Of a stretch of DNA of 64,000 nucleotides, positions 46,590 to 58,054 are shown piece by piece. Every line of letters begins with the position of its first letter. Within the stretch, counting starts at the first letter, position 1. The notes beneath the pieces were generated by a model, which saw only the letters and a list, made by a program, of their open reading frames with translations, was not told where the DNA came from and ran no database searches. Position numbers and translations under genes: made by a program. Origin of the DNA: Bettongia penicillata ogilbyi (taxonomy: Eukaryota > Chordata > Mammalia > Diprotodontia > Potoroidae); NCBI GenBank assembly GCA_023548195.1, contig JAJHZJ010000014.1:15228718-15292717 (forward strand). Direction: 5' to 3'.

Positions 46590-49500
46590 CTTGTTTCTCT
46601 CTCAACATTTTCCACTCTATTTAACTTACCCCTCAGGAGGATGAACAAATAGATAACAATAGTCTTTGTAAGTAGATTACTTCTATTCTGTGGGTCAATG
46701 GCTACACAAATGAATTTTACTTAAGAGATGCTTATTTTACTCCAGTTGTAACAAAAGACCTGGGATGGAACATGTAAATATGCTAAGTAATTAATTCCAA
46801 ATTGTATACATAGAATAGCATATATCAATTGAGTTGTTTATAGTAAAACATGTTTAGTTGTTAGCTGTGTTCAAATGAAATATTACACACACACACACGT
46901 ACACGCCCACCCATCACTGCTATTGAATACTCTCCAAACAGTGGGGACATAATCAAACTCATTCTCTTTTAATTTGCTTGCATTTCAGATCATGCTCTAT
47001 ATACAGGTCTATTTCAAAGACCTAACCTTACACATGGATATATAACTACTAGCTAGCAGATGACAGGTCCAGATACTTATCTGCTTTATCGTTTGGGCAT
47101 GGAAATGACTAAAATCTCAGATTAAAAACAGTAAGATATTACATACTTCCATCTTAACTTAATAATGTTCCAGTATTAGTTTATTAAATTATGGAATACA
47201 TATTGTATTTATATTTTCTATCGACCCTAATTATAGAAATTTGCTATAAAAGGAAAAAACAGGCATATGTTTACAAGAGCATTAAAACTGGTCCTCCAGG
47301 GCTATGCCGAAAGGAGTAGTATGATGAAAGCATCCTTAGTTCTGTTTGATTTTCGGTAAGAGTCATATAGGCAACCAATTATATGACAGGATATCACATC
47401 CAGGCTCAGGAATAACCAGGTGGGGAAATTCCTTCTATTGGGAAACCTACCTAAGGTTATTCCCCAGTATTCTCTGGAACATATATACACCAGTAGCAAT
47501 TCACAGCTGTCACTCTCATTTAGCAGCTGGCATTTTTCTTGAAGCAAAAAACAGTGGCTTAATGACACAAACATAATCGAAAATAAAACTCAAAAAGAAA
47601 ATTCGTAGTTCTAAAAGATTTAACCTTAAATAGCAAACTTTCACTAATCATAGCTTAGGGCTGGACATAGTTATCATTAACCCTCTGTTACTGTTGTAAC
47701 AGTAAAAGTTTATCCAACTTAGCATTCTTTACTTCTTCTTTTATGACTTCTTTTCTAGTGTAAACTCATCCTGGTGTCAAAGTCATTCAAAATTAAAAAA
47801 AATAATTAATTACATTCTCCAGGCAGAGTAGTAAACCACTGGATGGATGAAAGGACTAGGGCTGGGTCAAAATGCCTGAAGTCCTGTTTCCTCTTCTTTA
47901 AAAAAAAAACAACACAAAACATAGTCAAGAAGGTCAAATTCTGGCAGAGATCTTTTAAGTTCACATGATAGTTGACTCCAAACTTCCAGAAATTTGCTGG
48001 GTACTTGTAAACTTAGAGATTGTGCTACTAATTTAAGATGTGACTTTAATATAGCTAAATAAATTTAGGTGGAACTGAACTTTTTTAATGTAAGCAAACT
48101 TGTGAATTTTCCCATTCTAGCTGGGTGTGAAGCTAGTTCTTCAAACTCTGAAGGTTAGCAAGGTTCCAGCCCCAGTACTACTATTTCTCAGGCTTAAGCA
48201 TTATGGAATCTTATATCATATCACCAGCTGACATGAGAAAACCTTGTAACTGTGTCTGAATAACAAGTCTCAGATAACTTATCAGTTGAAACAACCCAAG
48301 AGATGTTTGAGACTTATCATAGTCCTAATGAAATAGAATATTGCCAGTGAAGTGTTTTAAATAACTCCTTAATAGCTAAATTTACAACCTAATAGTATCA
48401 GAATTATAAATTATTTTCCTTGCAGTATTGATGTCACTAAGTTTAAAACATGAAGTAAACTTGTTACCAGTCAGATGATATCAGTTTAGTCAAATACATT
48501 TCCAAATTATCTTACATAGAAAACATTTGTTTTATCACAAAATGTTTTTTAGCATGCAGTCATTATAATTTGGGAAGGCATTTTCTTTAAAGACACAGCT
48601 ATTCAAAAGGCAACATATACAAGGGTTGGATGTTGCTATCTATCCCTTTAGACTGAGAAACAGAAGTGATATGGAATACTAATAAATTCTAAGTATCTTA
48701 ATAGGAAGATATATTTTGCCATAAATGAAATCACTTAAGACGAATCTCACACTAATGGCATTAGTAGAAACATCTAAGATTCTACTGATTTAAATTCACA
48801 ACTGTTATTGTTAGGTCACATCAAAGTATGCTGGGATAAATATTATAAGACATTATTTTAAAAATTGCCTACTTTACTATTCTAGGTAGAAGGCTGGCAA
48901 AGTATTATGATTTTTGGTCCAGGCAAAAGACTCTAAGGAGTCTGGTCTTACTCTGACATGGTGTTACTGTCCTTCCTCAAACTGAAGACTTTGAGAATTT
49001 AATGAGGATTCACAGAGGCATAGAGCTCAGGGAACATAAAGAGATCCTATACAATGATTGCCAGTTTTTGTGCTATAAGAAAACACTCAAGGTATTATAT
49101 AGTAGTCACATCTAAACCCTAGTATATAATTATCTAGAAAGGAGCACTGAAAATGAAGTGATCATGATAGCCAACATGAATATTTTTGTCCCAGAAACCA
49201 GGAAGATTTACTCTGTAGTTTTTAATCTTAGAAGCATTAATTAGTATACTAAGAAGTTGGGGCTTTGTGACTCTTAGGGCAGTGTGATACAATAGGTAAA
49301 GAAATGATTCTCTCCCCTTTGTAATTTCTAAGTAGACATGATTTTATGGGTGTGGGGAACCTTTAAATATATTGTTGTGATTCCCAACTAAAATTAAATG
49401 ATCACATTCTAGCTTGAGTGTGGGACTATATCCTAAAATCTTAAAATATTAAAGTTTTGCCCACATATCAGCATATCCAAGATTCTGACACTGTTTTTCA

Positions 49501-49610
49501 AACTCAATCACTTTACACTATTAGCAGGGCTGCTCAGATTTCAGAATTCTTTTCACAGATGAAGATATCTTAAGAGATCTTGCTGTACCAAATTTACAGA
49601 ACAACTATGC
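46590..49610. other. Largest repeat-poor stretch of intron 3
   Basis: Apart from a short CA run at 46885-46905, I recognise no repeat family and no exon in 3 kb. The overlapping frames at 47302-47576 show no domain. This may hold old single-copy intron sequence, possibly regulatory, but nothing visible proves it. Confidence 0.45.
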
Positions 49611-49614
49611 ACAG

Positions 49615-52225
49615 TTTTATCTATGGTACCTTTTTTTTTTAGCAGGATGTAGTTTCCTTCCTTATCTCTTTTAACTAGATCTATTTTTGCTTTTCCTTTG
49701 TTTGCTTTTTAAAAAACTTCGGCTGAAGCATAATATATTCTACTCCAGCCTTTTACCTTTACTCTCTATCTCTCTGCTTCAAATGCCTTTCTTGTAAACA
49801 GCATATATATATATGTTTTTAATCCACTATGCTATTTACTTCTGTTTTATGGGAGAGTGCATCCTATTCACATTTGGTTATGATTAGTAACTGTATATTT
49901 CTCTTTATCCTATTTTTTCCCCTGTTTATACTTTTCTGTCTCTCTTCATCCTTTCCCTCCTCACCAGTGTTTTACTTCTGACCTTTCTCATTCTGAGCCT
50001 TTCTCATTCTACTCCCCTCTTCCCTTTTCCCCTTTCTCCTGCTACTTCCCTGTAGAGGAAGATAGATTTCTATAATCAAACTCAGGGTGTATGTTATTCC
50101 CTCTGAGCCAAATTTGATGAGAGTAAGGGTCAAACAATGCTTGCTTCCTTCCTTTCTCCCCCTCTACTGTAATAAGTCTTTATACCTCTTCATGTAAAGT
50201 AATTTCCCCTTTTCTGCCTCTTCCTGTCCTCTTCTCCCAGTACAATCCTTTTTTTCACCCCTTAATTAACTTGTAAATTGCATCAAAGTCAACTTTTACC
50301 CACAGCTGCTGTCTATGTATACCCCTTCTAAATGCCATTATATAAAGTTCTCAAGAGTTACAAATATCATTTTCCCATTTAGGGATATAAACAGTGTAAC
50401 CTTACTGAACAGTCTTTTTCTTTCCTATTTACCTTTTTATTGTTCTCTTTAGTGTTGTATTTGGAAATCATATTTTCTGTTCAGTTCTATTTTTTTTCAT
50501 CAGGAATGACTGAAAGTCCCCCTTTTCATGGAATGTTCATCTTTTCCCCGGAAAGATTTGCTCAGTTTTGTTGAGTTGTTGATTCTTGGTTGTAATCTAA
50601 GCTGCTTTGCCTTCTGGAATATCATATTCCAGGTTCTCAGAATGTGGAAACTGCTAAATCCTGCCTAATCCTGAGTAATTCCATTATATTTAAATTGTTT
50701 CTTTCTGGTTGCTTACAGTATTTTCTTCTTGATGCTGTAATTTTGAGATTTTGCTACAATATTCCTTGGCGTTTTCATTTTGGTATCTCTTTCAAGAGGT
50801 GGATCAGTGAATTCTTTCATTGACTATTTTATTCTCCAGTTCTAAGATCTCAGGGCAGTTTTTCCTTGATAATTTCTGAAAAGATGCTATCCAGGCTCTT
50901 TTTGATCATGGCTTTCAGGTAAATCAGTAATTTTAAAATTATTTCTCCTGGATTTATTTTCTAGGTCAGTTGGTTTTCCAATAAGATATTTTACATTCTC
51001 TTCCAATTTTTTATTCTTTTGATTTTGTTTGAATGATTCTTGACATCTCATAAAGTCTTTAGCTTCCAAAACTTGCCCAATTTTTAAGGAGTTAAAACAA
51101 ATTTTTAAGGAAATATTTGTATTTTCTTCTGTTAGCTTTTGTGCTTCCTTTTCCATTTGATCAGTTCTGCTTTTTAAGATGTTGTTTTCTTCAGTGGATT
51201 TTTTTCCCTTTCCAATTGTATTTTTTAAGGAATTGTTTTCTTCAATCAATTGTTGTCCTTTCATTTCCAAGCTGTTTACTCTCTGTTGCATACCTCTCAT
51301 TTCTTTTACCAGTTTTTCTTCTAACTCTCTTATTTGACTTTTAAAATCCTTCTTGAGCTCTTCTAAGAAGGCTTTCTGGGTTTGGGCTCAATTCATTATT
51401 CTCCTTTGAGGTTTCAGAGGTAAGTATTTTAACAGTGCTGTCCTCCTCTGAGTTTTGTTTTGATCTCTGTCAGTATAGTAATTCTTTATGATCAATATTC
51501 ATTTTTGCTTTTTGCTCATCTTGTTTGCATATTTCCTGGCTTTTAAAGTTGAATTCTCCTACTGGAGCATGGGGGACAGACACTGTCCCAAACTTTTTGT
51601 GCTCAGAGAAAGGGGCTTGGACACTGCCTTTGTGATCTAGGGACTCAGGTCTTGGCAGCTAGGGTCTCTAGGAGTCTGGTAACTTACCTGGTGCTGAGCT
51701 GGGGTCCTATTGGTGGTGTCTGGTGTGTGCTGAGACTAGGTAGGGTTTTTCTATGTTTTTCTGAGGCTTCACCAAAGCATTGGAAAGTCTGGCTGCTGGA
51801 GAACGCCTGTACTCCTGGGGCTGCACTGGAACACAGGGAGGTCCAGCAGCTTTTGGATGCTTGTCTGCTCTGGGTTGCACTAAAGTATGAGTATGCTGGC
51901 TCCCCTGGCCATACTATGGTATGTAGGGTGTTAGTGATGAAACTATGGAGGTTCAGGATCTCTGGCTGGTTTGCTCAGGTAGGGCTTGCTGGGATGCTTC
52001 CTGTCCTAGAATGTGCTTTTTTTTTTTTTTACTGGAGTGTGACAGACCTTTTTTTACTGATCCTTCAGGTTTCCCAGGCTAAAGGACTGCTCCACTCTGT
52101 CCTTCTGCTGGCTCTGCTGTTCTAGGATTTGTTCTGGGGTGCTATTTTATGGTTTTTATGCAGGTGAATATGGGAAAGAAAGTGATTTAATGTTTTTTTC
52201 CTCCATCTTGCCTCCCAGATGGAGT
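49615..52225 (-). mobile_element. L1 5-prime half: UTR, ORF1 and start of ORF2
   Basis: The 5-prime end is at the right edge: the reverse complement of CCTCCATCTTGCCTCCCAG is a typical L1 start. The 5-prime UTR is at about 51350-52225, ORF1 at 50880-51300, the spacer at about 49950-50500 and the start of the ORF2 endonuclease at about 49615-49900. Everything 3-prime of the early endonuclease is missing. The 157-codon plus frame at 51652-52125 is antisense to the UTR. Confidence 0.85.
50887..51300 (-). pseudogene. L1 ORF1 remnant with coiled coil
   Basis: A 137-codon frame starts MRGMQQRVNSLEMKGQQLIE and contains heptad-like repeats (KLTEEN, STEENN). It ends in NKSRRNNFKITDLPESHDQK, the border to the RNA-binding domain. 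The frame then breaks, so only the coiled-coil half is open. Confidence 0.8.
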
Positions 52226-52234
52226 AGATTTTAG

Positions 52235-52400
52235 AATTCCTCTTCTATAGGTAGGGAAACTGAAGCCAAGAAAAAGGATTTGACTTACATCTCCAAGGTT
52301 ATGCAGCTGGGAGCATAGTCTGTTAGACAGTTTATTAATCCACTTTACAGATTGGTAAACTGAGATAAAGCAAAGTCACAGAACCAATACATATCTTGAT
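52235..52400 (-). repeat. MIR-like SINE fragment beside the L1 5-prime end
   Basis: TATAGGTAGGGAAACTGAAG, CCAAGGTTATGCAGCTGGGA and GATTGGTAAACTGAGATAAA are reversed MIR blocks, apparently two overlapping pieces. Confidence 0.55.
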
Positions 52401-52404
52401 GCCA

Positions 52405-53230
52405 AATAGCAATTACATTTTATTACGTTCTAGTTTACCACAGTTACCCTAATAGGGGACCACATAGATCACATTCTGATTTAATTTCAGGACAGATTTT
52501 GACCAAATCAAATATAGATTTTGTAACCACTTATGGATTTTACTGAGCTAGTTTCTAACCTGAGAATGATCAGAGCCTGCCCAAAACAGGCCTAGAGGGA
52601 ATGCCAGGAATCAAGTAGATTAATCAGTTTCAGAGTGAGTCAGGTTTTCTTAGCTGAAGTAAAAGAATAGCTAAGTCACAAGTTGGGAAGGAGCGGGGGA
52701 AAGAAGGTAAATTACAAACAGTCATTTATTGGTTTTCCATGAGAAACCTTTAAGTCCCACAGTTCAACAATTCTGGAGTCAAGTCTTTGGGGATTGTGAC
52801 CACCACCTCCTCTAAAGTACAGAACTAGAGTTCTGTGATGGGAACGGGTTCTGCAATCTTTGATTTGCTTCACTTAAGATCCCGTGATGGTGAGCGTTGT
52901 CAGAATTTTGATGTCAGAGTTTAAGCTGCATTGTGAGCTCTGACTCCCAAGCCAGAGAGTCAGCTCTTCAGAAAACTAAATTATTAGTATATTCATTATG
53001 CATATAACAATTAATATGAAAATTTTAAATTTCTTTCTCACATTTAAAATCTGAAAAATTTCTGGCAGCACTTCAAAATTGAAAGCCTGATGTTACTACT
53101 TAGCTTATTTTAAAAGACACATGATAGTACTCCCTACTCAATGTACCATTTTCTCTATTTCCTTTCAAATCACCCAAAAAGCCTGAAAAAGTGTTTGTGT
53201 CCCTACCTTCTCTTACCTATCTCTGAGGCT
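52405..53230. other. Unassigned intronic sequence
   Basis: No exon or named repeat recognised. Confidence 0.4.
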
Positions 53231-53239
53231 TTTCAGTCC

Positions 53240-53366
53240 TTTTCTTTTTTTTGTGAAACAATCAGGGTTAAGTGGCTGAGGGTCACGTGGCTGAGGCCAG
53301 ATTTGAACTCAGGGTCTTCCTGTCCAGAGCCAGTGCTTTGTCCACCATGTCATCTAGCTACCCCTG
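53240..53366 (-). repeat. Short tRNA-type SINE
   Basis: After a poly-T run the plus strand reads GAGGCCAGATTTGAACTCAG, GGGTCTTCCTGTCCAGAGCC and CATGTCATCTAGCTACCCC, the reversed SINE head. GGCTTTTCA stands at both edges as GAGGCTTTTCAGTCC and CTGGCTTTTCAATTC, a probable short target duplication. Confidence 0.8.
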
Positions 53367-53499
53367 GCTTTTCAATTCTTAACTCTTAAAACCAAAAACT
53401 TCTCTCAGATCTTTCTTTCCAACACATTTAAAGTGTAGGAATGCTTCCTTTTCTTTTTCCTTTAAAAAGGGCCCTCTCCGGTGCCCTTCAAAACCACAT

Positions 53500-53790
53500 A
53501 CTCTGAGTCAGTTTAGTAATTGTAACATGTAATTGTTAACAATGTGGGTCAGATTAGTCACCTCAGTAAGATCAGTGACCTCAGTGAGAAAGGGGATACC
53601 ATCTTTATTGATATACAGGAATGGAGGGGGATTTGTGTGGTTTTGAAACATTGGTATTAGTTATATAAGGAAAACTAGATTAGCATTCTGTTGTGTCTAA
53701 TTATGTATCTCTGACAATTAAAGAATGTTAATTGTTTTATGGGACTCACCAGTCTCTTGTGATCTTTGTTAGGGGACTGGAAACCACCAG
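53500..53790 (-). repeat. LTR-like repeat, family Y, copy 2
   Basis: It aligns with 44940-45345 over about 220 bases: CACCTCAGTAAGATCAGTGA, ATCTTTATTGATATACAGG and CTGACAATTAAAGAATGTTA. Same orientation. Confidence 0.5.
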
Positions 53791-53809
53791 TCAAAAGTAT
53801 ACTTTTTCT

Positions 53810-54880
53810 TAGTACATGGCATCTTCACAAAATGACCATGTGTTAGACTATGTGAACCTCACAAACAAATGGAGAAAAGTAGAAATATTAAATGCACTCT
53901 GTTCAGATGAAATGAAAATTATATTTGTTAAAGGGCCTTGGAAAAATTAGTTGGAAATTAAATGATCTAATGCCAAAGTATGAGTGAGTCGAAGAACAAG
54001 GCATAGACTCAATCAATTATTTGTGAGATGCAGCCAAAGCAATAGTGAGGAGAGATTTTGTATCTCTGAATGCTTATATCAATAAAAAAAGGGAAAGAGC
54101 AGATCAAAGATTTGTGTATGTGATTAAAAAATAAATAAAGGACAAATTAAAAATCTCCAATTAAACACCAAAATAGAAATTCTGAAAGTCAAAGAAGAGA
54201 TTAATAAAATTAAAAGTAAAAAAAAAAACCAACCACCAAAAGCTGGGAGCTGGTGTACAAATAAAATAAAATAAAATGAAATAGTTAAGCCATTTGTTAA
54301 TTTGATTTTTTTTAAAAATGAAAAGGGTGAATGTACCACTAATAAAGATAAGATCATGACAATTATTAGGAGCTATTTTTCCCTATTAAGTGGCAGTAAA
54401 GCTAACAATGAAATGAATGATTTTCAAAATAAAATTGCCTAGATTAATGGAAGAGGAAATAGAATACTTAAATAATCCCATCTTAGAAAAAGAAATTGAA
54501 TAATCCATAAATGAGCTCCTTAAGAAAAAATGCCCAGAGCAGACATATTTACAAGTGAATTCAATCAAACATGTAAATCATCAATTCAGTGTTATATAAA
54601 CTATTTGAAAAATTGGTTTAAAAAATGTGTCCTTCCAAATGGTTTTAATTTCTAAGCCAGAGAGAACAAAAACAAAGAAAATTATGTACCAATCTTCCTA
54701 ATGAATAATGATGCAACAATTTTAAATAAAATACTAATGAGGTGATGACAGCAATATCTCACAAAGATGACCAGGTAGGATTTATACAAGAATGTAGGAC
54801 TGGTTCAATATTAGAAAAAATCATAAGTATTGTATAAGTGACCATATAAATGTGAAAAGATAAAAATTAATATTACCCCT
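53810..54880 (+). mobile_element. L1 ORF2 internal fragment
   Basis: The sequence corresponds to the end of the endonuclease, the linker and the early reverse transcriptase of L1: GATCAAAGATTTG, TTAATAAAATTAAAAG and ATTTACAAGTGAATTC-type text parallel 2880-3900 of the first L1. It is full of stops and truncated at both ends. Confidence 0.75.
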
Positions 54881-55169
54881 ATATCTACTGTATTGATTTT
54901 ACAATGTAATTGACCCTATTTCCCATTTTCTGAAGCCACAGTCTTAAAGAGTTAAGCTGAAAAATGAAGTTTTAGGTTAAAGGTGTGGTTGAAAGGGAAT
55001 GTTGAAATCATTCAAGCCCTTAGTGCCTGGGGCATTGGCTAGTTGTCTGTAAGCCCCAACCAGCCTTACTTGGTGCCACCCCCTCAAAAGACAAGTTATC
55101 TGTCCTTGCAATTAAGGGAGACTTGATCTCCCTCAAGGGGCAGCAAACCTGCTAGTTTCTTCTTTCTTT

Positions 55170-55870
55170 AACACTTCTAGAAATTTTTTTGGGCTTGTGT
55201 TTGATTAGAATTTTCTTTGAAGCTTTGCTTTCAACTGTTTTCACATTGTTGTCTTCTGAGTTTGTGTTTTGATTTCTCCTGACAGTGTATTAACTTTTTA
55301 TGCTTAGATTTTGTGTGTGTTTGCTCATTTTTTAACCTATTTCTTGACTTTGAATTTTCTGTTAAACGTGGGCTTTGCTTACCTGATTGGGGAGGTGGGG
55401 GTACTCTCCCAAGCTTTAGTCTTTTAAGCTGCTGTTTTCAGATCTGGTTCTGTTTTTCAGTACTTCCAGAATGGTATAATCTAGGGAAACATGTGGTCAC
55501 TGTTCTCTTGGTTTGAGCTCTAGTCTTTTCTAGGAATAGCCCCTGCTCTCCTACATCCTTAAGCTCCAGTACTTCTCAGGGCCCTGATATTGTGACCAGG
55601 GCCCTTGCTCCTTTGTGACTACAAGTGTTTTTCATTTCCCTGTAACAGTGACAAAGAACTATATATAGGCAATGAAGTTAGCAAATAATGCCAGGTCCTG
55701 TGCCCAGTGCTGGCAAATGATCCCCTCTAATCTCTTTCTGACCCTATTTCTGTTTCTGGGCTGAGCTCCAGATGCTTCTGCAGTTGCAATCTCTGAGGCA
55801 CACAGCTAGTGCTACTCTGGCCTGGCACCCATCCTAGTGTCATGTATTTCTTCTTATTTTCTTGGGCTGG
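55170..55870 (-). repeat. L1 5-prime UTR fragment
   Basis: It parallels 51360-51900: CTTCTGAGTTTGTGTTTTGA, TTTTGTGTGTGTTTGCTCAT and a GGGGGTACTCTCCCAAGCTT block match CTCTGAGTTTTGTTTTGATC, TTTGCTCATC and GACACTGTCCCAAACTTTTT. Confidence 0.6.
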
Positions 55871-55949
55871 AAAATATCTCTCCTCAACTTTTTGTTAACT
55901 ATGCTGCTCCTTAATTAGATTTAAAACTAAAGTTGTTGTGGTGGGGGGG

Positions 55950-57165
55950 AGCGGTGCACATTGGCTTCTCGATGCCTTAACTCTACCCTCTTGGCTTCTC
56001 CTCCTCTATTTCTTATTTGCAGTTTCTTACTGTGTACTGGGTTCTTCCCTTCTGTCTTCAAGCATAACTGTTTCCACAACCTTAAAAAAAGCCTCATTTA
56101 ATCCTTCTGTCTCACTAATGGTCACTAAGGAGCCATTCTGTTTATTGCTTCATGGTAGATATGGTCCTAGGCATATACAGGGACAATGATGCAGGAAGGA
56201 GGAGAAATCAACAGGGAGGAGTTGGACAGACAGCCCAGCATGGCTCCTCTCCAGGGAGCACCCAGATTGGTGAAGTTTTATGAGACCATGGCTAGGCAGC
56301 TAGCAGTGGGTTTTATAGATGCCTCTGCAGCTAACGTAGGGCACCCATCTGATGACATCATGGTCATTGTAGTTCAGCGTAGGTTCAAACACCTTTCAAT
56401 ATCATAGCTTTAATTTGAAGGGTGCAAACAGTATCTCAAAGTTCATGTAGATGAGAGGTCAGATCCACTTCTTGTTGGTCAGTAGCAACTTAATGTTCCC
56501 AGTGATCTGTGATTCGCTCCATGAACTTGATCTTGGCTTTTCCTTCATGTAAATCATTTGAACTCTACTTATAATCAGCAGTGTTGTGATCTGGACCTCA
56601 ATTTTCTGGGCTAGAAAGGAAAGCTTGAGGTTGGATTAAATTACGGCTTTGGCCTCTAGTTTGGTCCATCCCACCTCCTGCACCAGGGGAGTCACACAGA
56701 AGGGAAGGAGACTTGCTGAGCTGCATGCATGGTGGAAGGTGCAGGCATCTATTGTAATGGACAGCTTCCCATTCTTGCATGTCTCATATGCTATGCCCTT
56801 GCTTTGCTTCTTTTCTGCTCTTTGTGATTAAGCTCTTTCAAAAGACCATCTACAATAGATACCTTTCCTTTTTCTCTTCTTACTGTGTTCTTAGCACCTT
56901 ATGGTCCAGATTTTCACCTCATCATTCCAAGAGTCAGCAGTTCCTCTTAACTGACAAACCCAGTGGACCTTTCTCAGTCTTCCTTCTACTGGGTGTCTCT
57001 GTAGCCTTTAACATAGGTGATCACACTTTCCCCTTGATACTCTCTTCTTTCTAGGATTTTGGAACACTTCTGGTTCTTTTCCTACCTATTGTGGTCTCCT
57101 TTGCTGGATCTTCAATAGATCATGTCCTCTAAATGGGTATCCCACCGGTATTCCTTTTTAGACTG
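55950..57165 (+). repeat. L2 LINE (reverse transcriptase part) split by an insertion
   Basis: The right piece (about 56830-57165) reads IYNRYLSFFSSYCVLSTLWS, then FSPHH, VAFNIGDHTFPL and VSFAGSS. These are diverged L2 reverse transcriptase motifs (patterns GFRPHHS, AAFDTVDH, VSFAGSSS). The left piece (55950-56120) ends in AATCCTTCTGTCTCACTAAT, the L2 sequence expected just before. The gap is filled by 56125-56825. Confidence 0.65.
56125..56825 (-). repeat. Insertion inside L2, partly LTR-like
   Basis: It starts with TGTTTATTGCTTCATGG, a reversed AATAAA signal close to a TG end. It is less AT-rich than its surroundings. I cannot match the right-hand half (56410-56825) to any family and see no coding motif. 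Confidence 0.35.
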
Positions 57166-57369
57166 TAAGTGGCATACCAGTTACAGATTTGCTTTGGGAG
57201 AAGTAATTTCTTCATCAGTAATTTCCTACACAAATAAAATAGCAAGTACAAATCAAATAGATATTCGTATTAGTGCTTGATGGAGAACCCCCAAACTTCA
57301 TCCTGAGTATGAAACCTAAATATGAAAGGATTAAATTGTTTTATTAAAAGTAGAATAAAACCATGGATG

Positions 57370-57745
57370 AACAGCAGCATCAACAAAAATCCGCAAGAAT
57401 TTCCTGCACACAAGAAACACAGTGAAAGTCAAAGGGTATAGAGGAAAACTGCAGTCTGCTGTGTTTTAGTCACCTAATCAGGAGTTTAATCAGTCTTAGA
57501 TTATGCAACAATTAAAACTGATAAATTCAAATAAATAACCAGGGAAATGAAATTATGTTTAAAGGCATCATAGATGATGAACAATTAACTCAACTAAATA
57601 TGTATGCACCACAAAATATAGTGGCTTAAGTTCTTTTAAAAGAAAAAACTTATGTGAATTGCAAGTCAGACATTTTAATTTTTCTGTCTGAGAATTGGAT
57701 AAATCCATCAGAAAGCTAAGCAAGGATGAAAATATAAAGCTGAAT
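57370..57745 (+). repeat. Old L1 ORF2 endonuclease fragment
   Basis: DDEQLTQLNMYAPQNIVA and KKHSESQRV resemble L1 endonuclease text (patterns KHxKVKG and NIYAPN). Highly diverged. Confidence 0.45.
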
Positions 57746-57754
57746 TTAGTGGAA

Positions 57755-58035
57755 GATAATCAAAGAGAAAAGTCCCTAGCAGGGAAAGAAAGGCTCCCAG
57801 AGAAGTGAGATTTGAGCTGAGTCTTGAAGGAATCTGGGGAAACTAATAGATGGAAGTGAGAGGACAGAGCATTCCAGGAAGGGAGGACAATAACTCAAGA
57901 GTAACTTCTTTGGAGTAGGATCTGAGAGTATGTGGAAGGGATCTGGTTGTGAAAGGTTTTAAATACCAAATAGAGAACATTATATTTGCTCCTGGAGGTA
58001 ATAGGGAACCACTTACTGAGTAGGCTCTGTGCAAT
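57755..58035 (-). repeat. L2 LINE fragment
   Basis: GAGCTGAGTCTTGAAGGAAT, AGAGCATTCCAGGAAGGGAG and TGGTTGTGAAAGGTTTTAAA are antisense L2 blocks in the same order as 16945-17530. Confidence 0.75.
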
Positions 58036-58054
58036 ATGAGAAAAACTCGTACTT

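Noticed and set aside
49631..49640. Ten T bases at the left side of the antisense L1 as a true 3-prime poly-A, which would make it a prematurely polyadenylated or half-L1 insertion.
   Set aside because: L1 sequence continues a few bases beyond it (the reverse complement reads GGTACCATAGATAA, matching the endonuclease text near 2520), and no target duplication is found. It is an expanded A run inside the element.
51652..52125. A 157-codon plus-strand frame as a gene.
   Set aside because: It is antisense to the L1 5-prime UTR, has no recognisable domain and shows no codon or splice evidence.
44940..53790. The two family Y LTR-like copies, 8.5 kb apart in the same orientation, as the two ends of one provirus.
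   Set aside because: The sequence between them holds a SINE, an L1 half and unassigned DNA, with no gag, pol or env motif in any frame. The copies are also quite diverged.
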